A stretch of 43,682 bases of DNA. It comes from Chloroflexota bacterium. Its GTDB lineage: Bacteria > Chloroflexota > Dehalococcoidia > Lucifugimonadales > UBA3495. Made by a program: the position numbers and the translations under genes. Shown here one piece after another: positions 7,493 to 16,235 of this stretch. The DNA is taken from NCBI GenBank assembly GCA_009840135.1, contig VXOH01000138.1:1-43682 (forward strand), given 5' to 3'. Every line of letters begins with the position of its first letter. Position 1 is the stretch's first letter. The notes beneath the pieces were generated by a model. The model saw only the letters and a program-made list of their open reading frames with translations. It searched no databases and had not been told where the DNA came from.

Positions 7493-9565
7493 ATGGCGAT
7501 TGACATTGCCGAGTACCATGAGGAACTTTTTCAGGAGGTCCACAGCCGCGCAGATGCCGAGGGCAGGTTTGTGGAGGACGCCTTCTTCGACGTGCTCACG
7601 GAATCGCTGATTGATGCCGGTGAGATTGAGACAGCGGACCGGGTTCACTACGTCTCCCCCCGGGGAGTTCGAGTTGACGGCTATGGGGGAGACCCCATCA
7701 CCTCCGACTCTGTACTCAGCCTGATCATCACCGACTTCAGCCAGTCAGAGGAGGTCGTAACGCTGACGGCAACCAACATGAATGCGACCTTCAATCGGTT
7801 GTCCAACTTTCTCGGCCGGTCACTGGACGACGCTTATAGGAACAGCATGGAGGAGTCCGCACCCGTATTCGGTCTAGCCGACCTCATTGCGGCACGGTGG
7901 CCCTCAATATCGAAGGTGAGGCTGTTCCTAGTCACCAACAGAATACTCAGCTCTAGAGTGGACGGCAGAGAGGCCGGTCAGCTTGAGGGGGTCCCCATCA
8001 CGTACAGCGTGTGGGATCTGGGGCGCCTACACCGCTTCATAACGTCTGGGCATGAGCGCGAGGACTACCTGGTCAATCTGCATGAGTTCGGTGCGCCCCT
8101 ACCAGTTCTGCCGGCACACTTGCAGCAGGCCGACTATGAGTCATACCTAGCCGTCTTCCCCGGCCGCCAACTGGCATTGATATATGACCGCTGGGGCGCC
8201 CGTCTCTTGGAGCAGAATGTCCGCGTCTTCCTACAAGCACGTGGAAACGTCAATCGGGGCCTGAGGAACACCATTGCGAACAACCCGGAGATGTTCTTCG
8301 CGTACAACAATGGAATCACGGCCACTGCGGAGAGTATCGAAACAGTTGAGTCTAACAATGGTCTGCTCCTAACGGGCATACGCAACTTCCAGATCGTCAA
8401 CGGCGGACAGACCACGGCGTCCATTCATGCGGCACTGAGAAACAAAGAGGTGGATCTGGATAATGTCTTCGTCCAGATGAAGCTCTCCATCGTGAACTCC
8501 GACAGAGCAATGGAGGTTGTCCCGAAGATTTCGGAGTACGCCAACACACAGAACCGTGTGAGTGCGGCTGACTTCTTCTCGAATCACCCGTTCCACATCA
8601 GGATCGAGGAGTTCTCAAGGAGGCTCTACGCTCCTTCGAAGGATGGGACATTCCGTCAGTCAAAATGGTTTTACGAGCGGGCACGTGGCCAGTATCAGGA
8701 TGCCAGGGGCCGCTTGACCCAGGCGGAACGAAGGAGATTCGACCTGGAATACCCGAAACCTCAGATGTTCACCAAGACGGATCTCGCCAAATTCCTGAAT
8801 GTGTGGCGTGACAAACCGGATGTCGTGAGCAAGGGAGCTCAGAAGAACTTCGCCGACTTCGCCTCGTTCGTCGGGGGAGAGTGGAACAGACACCCCAACG
8901 ATTTCAACGAGATGTACTACCGAGAGGCTGTCGCCAAGGCAATTGTGTTCAGGTCGGTCGAGCGCCTTGTTAGCGAGCAGCCGTGGTACCAGGGCGGTTA
9001 TCGTGCAAATGTCGTGGCCTACGCCATATCCAAACTCGCCCATGATGTGGCTCAGCGCGGCGGTTCAATCAACTTCGAAAAGGTCTGGCGAGCACAGGGA
9101 ATATCGCCTGGACTTCGGGACACGTTGATGGTGAGTGCCAAGGCGGTCCATGATGTGATAGTCGATCCGCCGCATGGAATGCGGAATGTGACCGAGTGGG
9201 GGAAGCAGCAGGCCTGCTGGCATCGAGTGATGGGGCTTCACATATCATGGCCCGATGCCCTGGAAACCGAACTGGTCAGTTCATCGGAGCGGGACGAGGT
9301 GAAAAGGGCTGCCGTCAAGGATCAACAGATGTTGAACGGTATAGAGGCTCAGATGGTGGTGGTCCAAGCTGGGTCCGCTCTTTGGAGTGACGTCAAGGTA
9401 TGGGGAATGTCCAAGGGTCTACTATCGCCGGATGATCAGGGGATACTGGAAGTCGCGATCTCGATGCCAGATAAGGTTCCCTCCGAGAAACAAAGCGTCA
9501 GAACGATTGAGATACTGCAACGTCTCCGTGAGGAGGGGTGTCAGTTGGGGTTAGAAGTCGTGTGA
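7493..9565 (+). CDS. AIPR family protein (abortive infection / phage resistance)
   Basis: This 690-aa protein has the hallmark central segment of the AIPR family, FFAYNNGITATAESIE followed by FQIVNGGQTTASIH (about residues 265-310). AIPR proteins were named from abortive phage-infection loci and recur beside Z1, DUF4420 and MORC-type ATPases. Their biochemical activity is not clearly established. Here it is the last gene of the coupled block, six bases after the nuclease gene, with ATG at 7493. I see no transmembrane segments. It is probably the sensor or effector subunit, which is inference from position only. Confidence 0.87.
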   Translation: MAIDIAEYHEELFQEVHSRADAEGRFVEDAFFDVLTESLIDAGEIETADRVHYVSPRGVRVDGYGGDPITSDSVLSLIITDFSQSEEVVTLTATNMNATFNRLSNFLGRSLDDAYRNSMEESAPVFGLADLIAARWPSISKVRLFLVTNRILSSRVDGREAGQLEGVPITYSVWDLGRLHRFITSGHEREDYLVNLHEFGAPLPVLPAHLQQADYESYLAVFPGRQLALIYDRWGARLLEQNVRVFLQARGNVNRGLRNTIANNPEMFFAYNNGITATAESIETVESNNGLLLTGIRNFQIVNGGQTTASIHAALRNKEVDLDNVFVQMKLSIVNSDRAMEVVPKISEYANTQNRVSAADFFSNHPFHIRIEEFSRRLYAPSKDGTFRQSKWFYERARGQYQDARGRLTQAERRRFDLEYPKPQMFTKTDLAKFLNVWRDKPDVVSKGAQKNFADFASFVGGEWNRHPNDFNEMYYREAVAKAIVFRSVERLVSEQPWYQGGYRANVVAYAISKLAHDVAQRGGSINFEKVWRAQGISPGLRDTLMVSAKAVHDVIVDPPHGMRNVTEWGKQQACWHRVMGLHISWPDALETELVSSSERDEVKRAAVKDQQMLNGIEAQMVVVQAGSALWSDVKVWGMSKGLLSPDDQGILEVAISMPDKVPSEKQSVRTIEILQRLREEGCQLGLEVV

Positions 9566-9643
9566 TAGCGGAATTCATGACCAGCTACGGAATTGAACCC
9601 AGAAAGGGGAGAAGGGTGTCCAATAGTGGAAGTAGGATTTCTT

Positions 9644-10387
9644 ATGGACCAAGTGAGAGAATTCATCGACAGTCGCAATAAGGGTTTCTGTATTCATTGT
9701 GGGGCGTTGATTGGGACAGAAGAATCCAGCAGGGATCACGTTCCGACAAAGGGTCTCTTGAATCCTCCTTACCCGGAGAACTTGCCGGTGGTGGAAGTAT
9801 GCCGACAATGTAATGCTGGATTCTCATCGGACGAGGAGTATCTGATCGCCTTTCTCGGCTCGGTTCTCACTGGCTCCACGAGACCTGACCCTGTTCGATT
9901 TCGTACCGCTGCGGGTATTTTGAACCGTAGCCACGTATTGAGGAGGCGGATTGACCGATCTCAAACAATCCAAGAGACCCTGTGGGGCGGCCCTGAAATC
10001 CTGTGGCGACCTGAACTTGATCGCATTGAGCGGGTGATAGTCAAGAACGCACGCGGACACATTCTCTACGAAATCGGTGAGCCAACGCTTGGTCAGCCGT
10101 CTCACGTATGGTCATGTCCAATCCCGACGATGAGAAAGCAGGACGTAGCCGAATTCGAGAATATACCTTCACTCACTGTTTGGCCAGAAGTGGGCAGTAG
10201 AATGTTTGTGCGCGGAGTTCTCACTTTCAACGACCACGAAAATGGCCAGGGAGTTTACATTGACGACGGTTGGCAAGATGTTCAAGATGCCGTGTATCGG
10301 TACGCCGTGGTTCCCTTGCATGGCCAAGTGCTGGTTAAGACCGTGATCTATGAGTACCTGGCAACCGAAGTGGCTTGGGATGTATGA
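9644..10387 (+). CDS. HNH-like treble-clef protein
   Basis: This protein of about 247 aa has an N-terminal zinc-finger-like HNH region: C-x2-C at Cys16 and Cys19, DHVP at 31-34, and a second C-x2-C-N at Cys53 to Asn57 followed by SSDEEYL. That is the treble-clef layout of HNH endonucleases with DH as the first catalytic pair. The rest is not recognised. The ATG at 9644 follows AGTAGGA; a TTG at 9593 would add 17 residues and is less likely. It lies 78 bases after the AIPR gene on the same strand, so it may be an accessory nuclease of the defence operon or an independent passenger. Confidence 0.6.
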   Translation: MDQVREFIDSRNKGFCIHCGALIGTEESSRDHVPTKGLLNPPYPENLPVVEVCRQCNAGFSSDEEYLIAFLGSVLTGSTRPDPVRFRTAAGILNRSHVLRRRIDRSQTIQETLWGGPEILWRPELDRIERVIVKNARGHILYEIGEPTLGQPSHVWSCPIPTMRKQDVAEFENIPSLTVWPEVGSRMFVRGVLTFNDHENGQGVYIDDGWQDVQDAVYRYAVVPLHGQVLVKTVIYEYLATEVAWDV

Positions 10388-10774
10388 TACGCCTCATGGC
10401 ACAACTCTGAGCCCTACCTGGAAACTTGCGCGATGTCTTGCGGACTGAGGGCGCTGCACAGCTTCATTCTGCCGCAAATACGGGGTTTCTACGCTGCAAC
10501 GTCACCTCCCAGCGGAAAGTTCGCAGTTCGGCCCCTTTAGGCCCACTTTTCGCGGCCCAATGGGACTGAATTCATAACTTTTTGACTTCGGCCGGGCTGG
10601 TCTCTTCAGCGGAGTTCATGATAGCTCGCCCCTAACTGTTTGTCCCGGTCGTGGGGCCATGACACACTCCAAACGGTAAAAGATGGTGCTGATGGTCGCA
10701 AGAACCGGTGGCCGCGGCTAGGATCATCTGGGCAGGCAGTTCCATTCAGCCGATTGCAATGGAGTGGAGGCAGA
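10388..10774. other. Intergenic stretch with a dispersed-repeat fragment
   Basis: No gene is seen. A partial copy of the window's roughly 75-bp dispersed repeat lies at 10504-10546 (CACCTCCCAGCGGAAAGTTC, later TTTAGGCCCAC). The stretch separates the defence operon from the VOC gene and may mark the right edge of an inserted segment. Confidence 0.6.
10504..10546 (+). repeat. Dispersed ~75-bp repeat, partial copy A
   Basis: This copy shares ACCTCCCACCGGAAAGTTCGCA with the copy at 11265-11340 (one mismatch) and the ending TTAGGCCCAC with the copies at 11340 and 14062. Only the right half of the unit is present. Confidence 0.65.
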
Positions 10775-11200
10775 ATGAATAACTACAAACCCGAAGGCAT
10801 TCCAACCATCGTGCCCTATCTATATGTCAAGGGAATTCCGGAGTTCCTCGAATTTGCCCAGAAGGGATTGGGTGCAGAAATTGTCGCGAAGACCGCCGAT
10901 GACAATGGTGTCGTCTTCTACGCCACGCTAAAGTTCGACGAATCAGCCATCTTCGCTCAAGAAGCGGAAGAAACTGCGAACACCATTCCTGCTGCTCTTT
11001 ACTTTTACGTTGAGGACCTTGAATACGCATTCAACAGAGCGCTTGGAGCTGGGGCTGTATCCCTTGCCGAACCCTCAGAACATTACCACGGCGACAGAAA
11101 TGCCGCCGTGCTCGACCGATGGGGCAATCAGTGGTGGCTTGCAACTAGCATTGAAATCCTGACGGATGAGCAAGTTGCACAGAGAAGGAAGAGGGAATAA
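10775..11200 (+). CDS. VOC family protein (PhnB/glyoxalase-like)
   Basis: This 141-aa protein has the pattern of a PhnB-type vicinal-oxygen-chelate fold. PTIVPYLYVKGIPEFLEF opens the first beta-alpha-beta-beta-beta module. The second module has YFYVEDLEYAFNRALGAGA, and the end carries DRWGNQWWLAT, the equivalent of the family's D-P-F-G-H-x-W. Substrate is unknown; members include glyoxalases, bleomycin-binding proteins and uncharacterised enzymes. The start at 10775 is set by GGAGG seven bases upstream; a frame beginning at 10640 is not used. It stands alone between repeat-bearing intergenic regions. Confidence 0.82.
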   Translation: MNNYKPEGIPTIVPYLYVKGIPEFLEFAQKGLGAEIVAKTADDNGVVFYATLKFDESAIFAQEAEETANTIPAALYFYVEDLEYAFNRALGAGAVSLAEPSEHYHGDRNAAVLDRWGNQWWLATSIEILTDEQVAQRRKRE

Positions 11201-11566
11201 GTGCGGTCCTCCCGTGAACCTTCCAGCAGAGTCTTCCACTGGAAGGTTCGCAATTCAGTATTGCGGGCCCACCAAGCTGGAATCCTTATATCAGGACCTC
11301 CCACCGGAAAGTTCGCAATACGGTAAACTTAGGCCCACCAAGGTGCGTGGTAAACAGAGCCGTCTTTGAGCTTTGGACCGGCGCGCTGTGAACCAACCAC
11401 TGTCACAGCTCAGCGGGATGTTAAGTCGCCCTCTTTCCATACCAATACTGGCGCCGGTTTTGCGGGCCAGGACTACCTGGCGCAGTCCGCTCGCGACTTC
11501 AGATGCACTACTATCGCTGTCTATTCAGCGTCAAACACAAGCCCATTCCGCCCTGCTGGCCAACAG
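11201..11566. other. Intergenic region with tandem dispersed repeats
   Basis: There is no credible gene. The first half is made of overlapping repeat units (11236-11340); the second half (about 11345-11566) shows short frames only. It lies between the VOC gene and the convergent end of the secreted-protein gene. Confidence 0.6.
11236..11340 (+). repeat. Dispersed ~75-bp repeat, one and a half tandem units
   Basis: A full unit runs 11265-11340, from GGGCCCACCAAGCTGGAATC to CGGTAAACTTAGGCCCACCA. A degenerate half unit precedes it (11236-11273, CCACTGGAAGGTTCGCAATTC). The GGCCCACC at the end of one unit is the start of the next, giving a period of about 66 bases. The full unit matches 13989-14062 along its whole length. 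Confidence 0.75.
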
Positions 11567-12370
11567 TCACTGTCTGTCGGGGAAAGGTGAGCCGGTGATG
11601 AGCCCGTTGCCGCGCCGGGTGGCCCCGTTACTGAAGTGAGCAGTTATCACATAGAGGTGCATCTCAACGTCGGAGGCGAGCAGGTTATGGGTGTTGTCGT
11701 CCACATACTGTTGCGTCAACCGATCGGTTGCGCTCTGCGGGTTGTCCGGGTGCGCTTCGGTCTGGCTGCCTGGAATCCTTAGAGCCTGAACTTGGACGTT
11801 ATGTTTGGGTCCCGGGGCCAACAGGGAGTCGGTCCAGGACGTGGACGTCCAGTCGTCGTCCAACCGCTCTACCGACGTCGGCGCCCCCGAAGGGTCTTCG
11901 TGGACATTGGAGATGCCATTGCAGGACCAGGCCCATCGGGTCACTACCCCCGCGCTGTCCCTTTCAGCCGCCCGGGGTCTGCAACTGGTCACATCCGGCG
12001 CGGTGTGTTCCCAGTGGTTTACAGCGGCGCCGTCGGCTTCGAGCTGGAAGTTGTCGCGGTACATGAACCGGAGCCTCTGGATGTTGTAGCGTTCCACGTT
12101 GCTCTGCCGGTTGGCCCACTTACTCCAGTTGATGTGGTATGTCCCGTCGGCCATGGTGGTGGTGACGGAGAAGGAATTTCTCTTGCATAACACCGCACGC
12201 CCCGCGGCCAGTTCCTCTCTGCACTCCTCCATGGTCGCCGGACTGTCGTTGGCCTGACCCAGCGCCGGCGGCGGCGACAGCGCCGCGAAAGCAGCCGCGG
12301 TAAAGAGCGAAGCAATTAGCAAGACCAGAACCAAACGGGTGTTGGAAACGAACGATCCAATGCCATGCAT
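11567..12370 (-). CDS. Secreted protein of unknown function, possible fibronectin-III-like fold
   Basis: This 267-aa protein opens with a signal peptide: HGIGSFVSNTR, then a hydrophobic stretch LVLVLLIASLFTAAAFAAL, with a likely cleavage after ALGQA near residue 38. The mature part is rich in Trp, Asn and Asp, with segments such as YNIQRLRFMYRDNF and KHNVQVQALRI. These look like beta strands of an Ig/fibronectin-type domain, though I cannot assign a family. Cys residues are few and could form one or two disulfides outside the cytoplasm. The start at 12370 is fixed by AGGAGG nine bases upstream; the frame extends further but without support. It is divergent from the membrane regulator at 12531 across 160 bases. 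Confidence 0.7.
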   Translation of the reverse strand: MHGIGSFVSNTRLVLVLLIASLFTAAAFAALSPPPALGQANDSPATMEECREELAAGRAVLCKRNSFSVTTTMADGTYHINWSKWANRQSNVERYNIQRLRFMYRDNFQLEADGAAVNHWEHTAPDVTSCRPRAAERDSAGVVTRWAWSCNGISNVHEDPSGAPTSVERLDDDWTSTSWTDSLLAPGPKHNVQVQALRIPGSQTEAHPDNPQSATDRLTQQYVDDNTHNLLASDVEMHLYVITAHFSNGATRRGNGLITGSPFPDRQ

Positions 12371-12530
12371 GTTGTCGTACCTCCTGTATAATGTAGGCAG
12401 TTGTTCAGAGGCGTTCATTACCTCGTTCCTTCTTGCTGACCTCCGCTGCGATAGTAGCGTGTGCATGAAGACAAGTCTGTGCATTGCAGCTTTTTTTGAC
12501 ATCCCAAAGGTGGAATGTGCGTGCTGACCA

Positions 12531-13856
12531 ATGTGGAGTCGTAACGAGCAGCGGGCCAGAGCAGCCCAGGTAGGCCTATTGATGAGGTCTTACCGCGAGT
12601 CCTTTTCGCCCGGCGGCGGTCGGCGAGGGTTGACGCAGGAAGCCCTTTTGGAAAGGATGGGGTCGGTAGACAATGACTATGCGGAGCGGTTTAGCCACGC
12701 CACCGTATCGCGGTGGGAATCCGGCAACACCCGCCCCACTCTTCAGAGGCTGAGAGTCTTCGGTGAAGCGCTGAATCTGTCGCCCACTGAGATAGCCGGC
12801 CTCGTGTTGCTGGCAGGGCTGGCAACCGACTTCCAGACGGCATTGGGCCACGTTACCGGGAGTCGTTCCGGCGCCGCCAGACTCGGAGAGATGCCTGACC
12901 GGGGACCGGCTTCCCGCGTCGGAAACGAGTCCCGAGCAAAGCCGTCGAGAAAGACTCGCTCAATGCTTGAGCACGGAGTCCGTTTTGGGATTCTGAGGGT
13001 TTTCCCTCTGGGCCTGTGCATTGTTGGCGGGTATGCGCTTTCCCTGTTCGGCTGGAACAGCGGCTGGATGCCCACAGCCTACATCGTTTTCACCATCGGG
13101 ATCGTTCTGGCGCAAGGGTTCCTGCTCGGCGACCGCGAGACTGGCCTACGGGAGTTCTTCTGGGTCTCGCTGTTTTTCCTGTTGACCACCCCGCTCCTGC
13201 AGTTTTCCCGGATACACACAGACCACTACGGCTTCTATACAATCGGGAGCCTCGCCGGCACAAACATGCCCTACATGCTGGCCCTGCTCCTGAACCTTCT
13301 GATCGCATCTACTGCCGGGCTGGTGTTTCAGTTGCTATGGAGGCATCAATACTCAGGCGCCAGCGACGGCGCCAGCGCCCTCCGCCGGGCGGCATTTGTA
13401 GTGCTGCCGCCGGTGATTTTCGCTTACGTCACGGTCGTCGTGATCACCAATATTTCGGTAGCCGTACACTTGACGGTCCTGTTGCCGGTGTTGGGCGTTG
13501 CCTTCGTTGCCCTCCTGGTACTGCGGGACCCGGCCTTCAACCCCAACGAGCGGGACCGGTTGTTCCTGCTCTCTACAACGTCGGTTCTTGCGATGATCTC
13601 GGGAGTTTTGGGGATAGGCGCCATTCTGGCGATATACTTGTCGCCGGACCTGCCCAGCGTTCTCCCGGACCACAATCTACTGTGGTCCTGGGAAATCAAC
13701 CTCGCGGGGCTGGGCTTTTCCCGGGAAGAGGCGCTGGACCGTATGAACGTAGGTTACGTGTGGCACGCGACATGGGTCTTCGGCTATATGTTCTTCCTGG
13801 TCTTCGGCAGGCTGATGGTGTCCCTCTATCGCGTTGACGGCAGCCGAAGACGATAG
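12531..13856 (+). CDS. Membrane-anchored XRE-family regulator
   Basis: This 441-aa protein has an N-terminal XRE helix-turn-helix (about 13-97): LLMRSYRESF, GLTQEALLERMG, HATVSRWESGNTRPTLQRL and LNLSPTEIAGL. A polar linker (about 100-145) follows, then roughly eight hydrophobic segments between 150 and 435, for example LCIVGGYALSLFGW, LLLNLLIASTAGLVFQLLW and TSVLAMISGVLGIGAILAIYL. It is therefore a one-component regulator held in the membrane, able to pass a membrane or envelope signal directly to DNA. The ligand is unknown. It is divergent from the secreted-protein gene, a natural target by position. No strong ribosome binding site precedes the ATG. Confidence 0.85.
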   Translation: MWSRNEQRARAAQVGLLMRSYRESFSPGGGRRGLTQEALLERMGSVDNDYAERFSHATVSRWESGNTRPTLQRLRVFGEALNLSPTEIAGLVLLAGLATDFQTALGHVTGSRSGAARLGEMPDRGPASRVGNESRAKPSRKTRSMLEHGVRFGILRVFPLGLCIVGGYALSLFGWNSGWMPTAYIVFTIGIVLAQGFLLGDRETGLREFFWVSLFFLLTTPLLQFSRIHTDHYGFYTIGSLAGTNMPYMLALLLNLLIASTAGLVFQLLWRHQYSGASDGASALRRAAFVVLPPVIFAYVTVVVITNISVAVHLTVLLPVLGVAFVALLVLRDPAFNPNERDRLFLLSTTSVLAMISGVLGIGAILAIYLSPDLPSVLPDHNLLWSWEINLAGLGFSREEALDRMNVGYVWHATWVFGYMFFLVFGRLMVSLYRVDGSRRR

Positions 13857-14218
13857 GTTTGCGATGGTCGGTGAATCGCCCTTTGTTGACCGCGATATGG
13901 AATGGTTTTGACCTGTGTCGTTCTCCATCGTTAAGGTCCACCACCTACGGCAGACGGAACCATCTCCAAAGTGTGTATGATCCTGCCAGGGCCCACCAAA
14001 CCGAAATCGTCATATTTGGACCTACCACCGAAAAGTTCCCAATACGGTACACTTAGGCCCACTTTTCCAATAGAGACATACCGACCTTCATTTCCCACCT
14101 TGTGGGGGTAATACGCCTGTGGGCCAGGGCCGCGGGAGGATTTGTAAACCCTCATTGGCTTGCCGCAGACCTGAAATCGTCCAAGTGCAGTCTTCAATAA
14201 CAATAGCAATGGAGGCCA
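13857..14218. other. Intergenic region with a dispersed repeat copy
   Basis: No credible gene is seen. The region carries a full dispersed-repeat unit at 13989-14062. The last bases provide the ribosome binding site (GGAGG near 14212) of the next gene. Confidence 0.6.
13989..14062 (+). repeat. Dispersed ~75-bp repeat, full copy
   Basis: This runs from GGGCCCACCAAACCGAAATC to CGGTACACTTAGGCCCAC. It aligns end to end with 11265-11340 with scattered substitutions and no large gap, in the same orientation. Confidence 0.75.
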
Positions 14219-15016
14219 ATGTTGCACGGCCCGAACGAGATACGGGAGCAGATTATCCAGTCGACCTCTTTTCCCCGCTCGTCTAAGTACGATGCCGACT
14301 GGGTCCTGGAAAATATGATGGGGCCGAATCCTTTGTGGCTGACGGAGTCCCTGGCGGCGTGCATGGACCTGAAGTCCGGAATGCGCGTTCTTGATATGGG
14401 CTGCGGCAAGGGACTAAGCTCCATATTCCTGGCCAGGGAGTTCGGGGTCCAGGTTTGGGCAACGGACCTGTGGATAGACGCCAGCGACAATTTTGAGCGC
14501 ATCTGCGATGCCGGCGTTGAAGACAGAGTGTTCCCTATTCATGCCGAAGCACACGCCCTGCCCTTCGCCGACGGATTTTTCGATGCAATGGTGAGCGTGG
14601 ACGCTTATCATTACTTCGGCACCGACGACCTTTACCTGGAGAATCACATGGCCCGTTTGGTCAGGCCCGCCGGACAGATGGGGATTGTAGTACCCGGCCT
14701 GGTCGAAGAACTGCCCTGCGACCAGGCTCCGGAACACCTCCGGGAATACTGGGAGCCGGCGTTTTTCAGCCTGCACAGCCCGGCCTGGTGGAAAAGGCAC
14801 TGGGAGCGAAGCGGGTTGGTGACCGTCGAACTCTCCGACATGGCGCCCGACGGGTGGAGGCTATGGATGGAGTCGGACCTGCTATGGTCGGAACGGCTGG
14901 GCAAGCCCAGCGATGAGGCCGACATGCTGGCCCTGGACCGGGGAACAACCCTGGGGTTTACCCGTATGGTAGGCCGCAGGAACGAAAGGCCAGTGGCGCG
15001 GCTGGACGCTTTGTAG
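14219..15016 (+). CDS. Class I SAM-dependent methyltransferase
   Basis: This 265-aa protein has a Rossmann-type methyltransferase core. Motif I is VLDMGCGKGLSSIFLA (about 60-75), the acidic end of strand 2 is WATDLWID, motif II is ALPFADGFFDAMVSVDAYHYF, and the post-core strand is PAGQMGIVVPGL. It resembles uncharacterised small-molecule methyltransferases with a tryptophan-rich C-terminal cap (PAWWKRHWERSG). The substrate cannot be told from sequence. The ATG at 14219 follows GGAGG by five bases. It stands 75 bases before the DUF1801 gene on the same strand and may share a transcript with it. Confidence 0.85.
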   Translation: MLHGPNEIREQIIQSTSFPRSSKYDADWVLENMMGPNPLWLTESLAACMDLKSGMRVLDMGCGKGLSSIFLAREFGVQVWATDLWIDASDNFERICDAGVEDRVFPIHAEAHALPFADGFFDAMVSVDAYHYFGTDDLYLENHMARLVRPAGQMGIVVPGLVEELPCDQAPEHLREYWEPAFFSLHSPAWWKRHWERSGLVTVELSDMAPDGWRLWMESDLLWSERLGKPSDEADMLALDRGTTLGFTRMVGRRNERPVARLDAL

Positions 15017-15091
15017 CCAGGGCCGGTAAGTTACACCCGCTGGATTCCCAATCTATCCAGCACACGCCAAGCTCATTTCGGAGTAAAGCAC

Positions 15092-15562
15092 ATGCCCGAA
15101 AAGAAGCCCAGGAGAAATGCCACGATGAAGGAGCGGCCGCCCCTGCCCGTGAACGAAAACGGCGTGGCGATACTATCGGGCGGCAATCCCCAGATAGCCA
15201 GGGGCGACGGCGACAAACCGGTACAGATGTACATTGCCAACATGCCCGAGTGGAAGCGGGAAGTGGGCCGGCAGCTAGACGACCTGATTGTCCGCACCGT
15301 CCCCAACGTCCGCAAAGCGGTGCGGTGGAACTCCCCCTTCTACGGCGTCGATGGCCAAGGGTGGTTCATCAGCTACCACGTCTTCGCCCGCTACGTAAAG
15401 GTAACCTTCCTCAAAGGCAAGTCCCTGGACCCCCTGCCTCCCATAGACTCCAAGGACCCGGACGCCCGTTATTACCACATTTTCGAGGATGGAATGGACA
15501 AGGCGCAGATGGAGGAGTGGGTGCGGCAGGCGGCGGCGGTGCCGGGGTGGGACGGGTTCTAG
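15092..15562 (+). CDS. DUF1801 domain protein
   Basis: This 156-aa protein contains a DUF1801-like core: WKREVGRQLDDLIVRTVPNVRKAVRWNSPFYGVDGQGWFISYHVFARYVKVTFLKG split over about 52-107. The W-x-x-PFYG-x-x-G and F-x-K-x-Y-V-x-x-x-F pattern of the family is present. Members are small cytosolic proteins of unknown biochemical role, sometimes compared with frataxin-like folds. The charged N-terminus (about 1-25) is an extra. It stands between the methyltransferase and the HEPN-like gene, all on the same strand. Confidence 0.78.
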   Translation: MPEKKPRRNATMKERPPLPVNENGVAILSGGNPQIARGDGDKPVQMYIANMPEWKREVGRQLDDLIVRTVPNVRKAVRWNSPFYGVDGQGWFISYHVFARYVKVTFLKGKSLDPLPPIDSKDPDARYYHIFEDGMDKAQMEEWVRQAAAVPGWDGF

Positions 15563-15594
15563 GGGGAAGTGGTAATTTGGTGCCTACGAATCAA

Positions 15595-16194
15595 ATGGAG
15601 CCGAACTCAAGAAAGCGAACATCTCGAAAATCCCCTCTTACAATCTCTTTCATTGTCGGGATGTTGGACGGTTCAGCCGAATTGGACACTCGAGGTAACG
15701 AACAACGTAAAAGAGAAGCCTATACTTTAGGAAGCATTGGTGAGGAGAGTATTGAGATCCAGGGCACGAAGTATCAAGTCATTAAGCTTCCCCCTAATTC
15801 CTGGTCTTTAGGGGTTACACTCTCCGCCCAAATTCTAGCAGGACAAGCTGCGGAGCTAGCACTCAAATATGCATACGAGCAGGAAAACCCTTCCAAGACA
15901 GCTCCGCAAATTCATAGGTTGGACTCCTTGTACTTCAAACTTGGGGAAGAGACGAGAAGGAACGTCGAAGACGATTTTGCGACCCGCAAGGAGCGACACA
16001 GTAACTTTATATGGCCCGGGTGGGAAACGGCGAAGGAGGTGTTCTATTCTGCCAGAGACTACCCGGTTTGGGCCAGATACGCTACCGAGGAACAGCACCA
16101 ACCAAGGGAGTTTCAGCCTATACTCTTGAGAGAAGCTGTTTGCAGCGTCTTAGCTTCAATGGGCTACAATGTTCGCTGGGGAGTTGGCTCCTAA
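15595..16194 (+). CDS. Hypothetical protein with HEPN-like helical segment
   Basis: This 199-aa protein has a start at ATG 15595; a GTG at 15580 is possible, and the open frame before that is only a shadow of the DUF1801 gene. The segment QILAGQAAELALKYAYEQ followed by QIHRLDSLYFKLGEE resembles the first helices of HEPN domains. ARDYPVWARYATEEQH later gives an R-x6-H spacing compatible with the HEPN RNase motif, but the match is weak and I rate the family assignment as tentative. Its base composition is visibly more A/T-rich than the flanking genes, suggesting acquisition. It ends 41 bases before a Phd-type antitoxin gene, so a toxin-antitoxin relation is possible. Confidence 0.5.
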   Translation: MEPNSRKRTSRKSPLTISFIVGMLDGSAELDTRGNEQRKREAYTLGSIGEESIEIQGTKYQVIKLPPNSWSLGVTLSAQILAGQAAELALKYAYEQENPSKTAPQIHRLDSLYFKLGEETRRNVEDDFATRKERHSNFIWPGWETAKEVFYSARDYPVWARYATEEQHQPREFQPILLREAVCSVLASMGYNVRWGVGS

Positions 16195-16235
16195 TCTGTC
16201 TCATCTACTGAAAATAGTATAGTTGGTGTTCAAAA

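Noticed and set aside
11236-11340. CRISPR array
   Set aside because: The units are contiguous and share ends, there are no unique spacers of constant length, and no cas genes are present.
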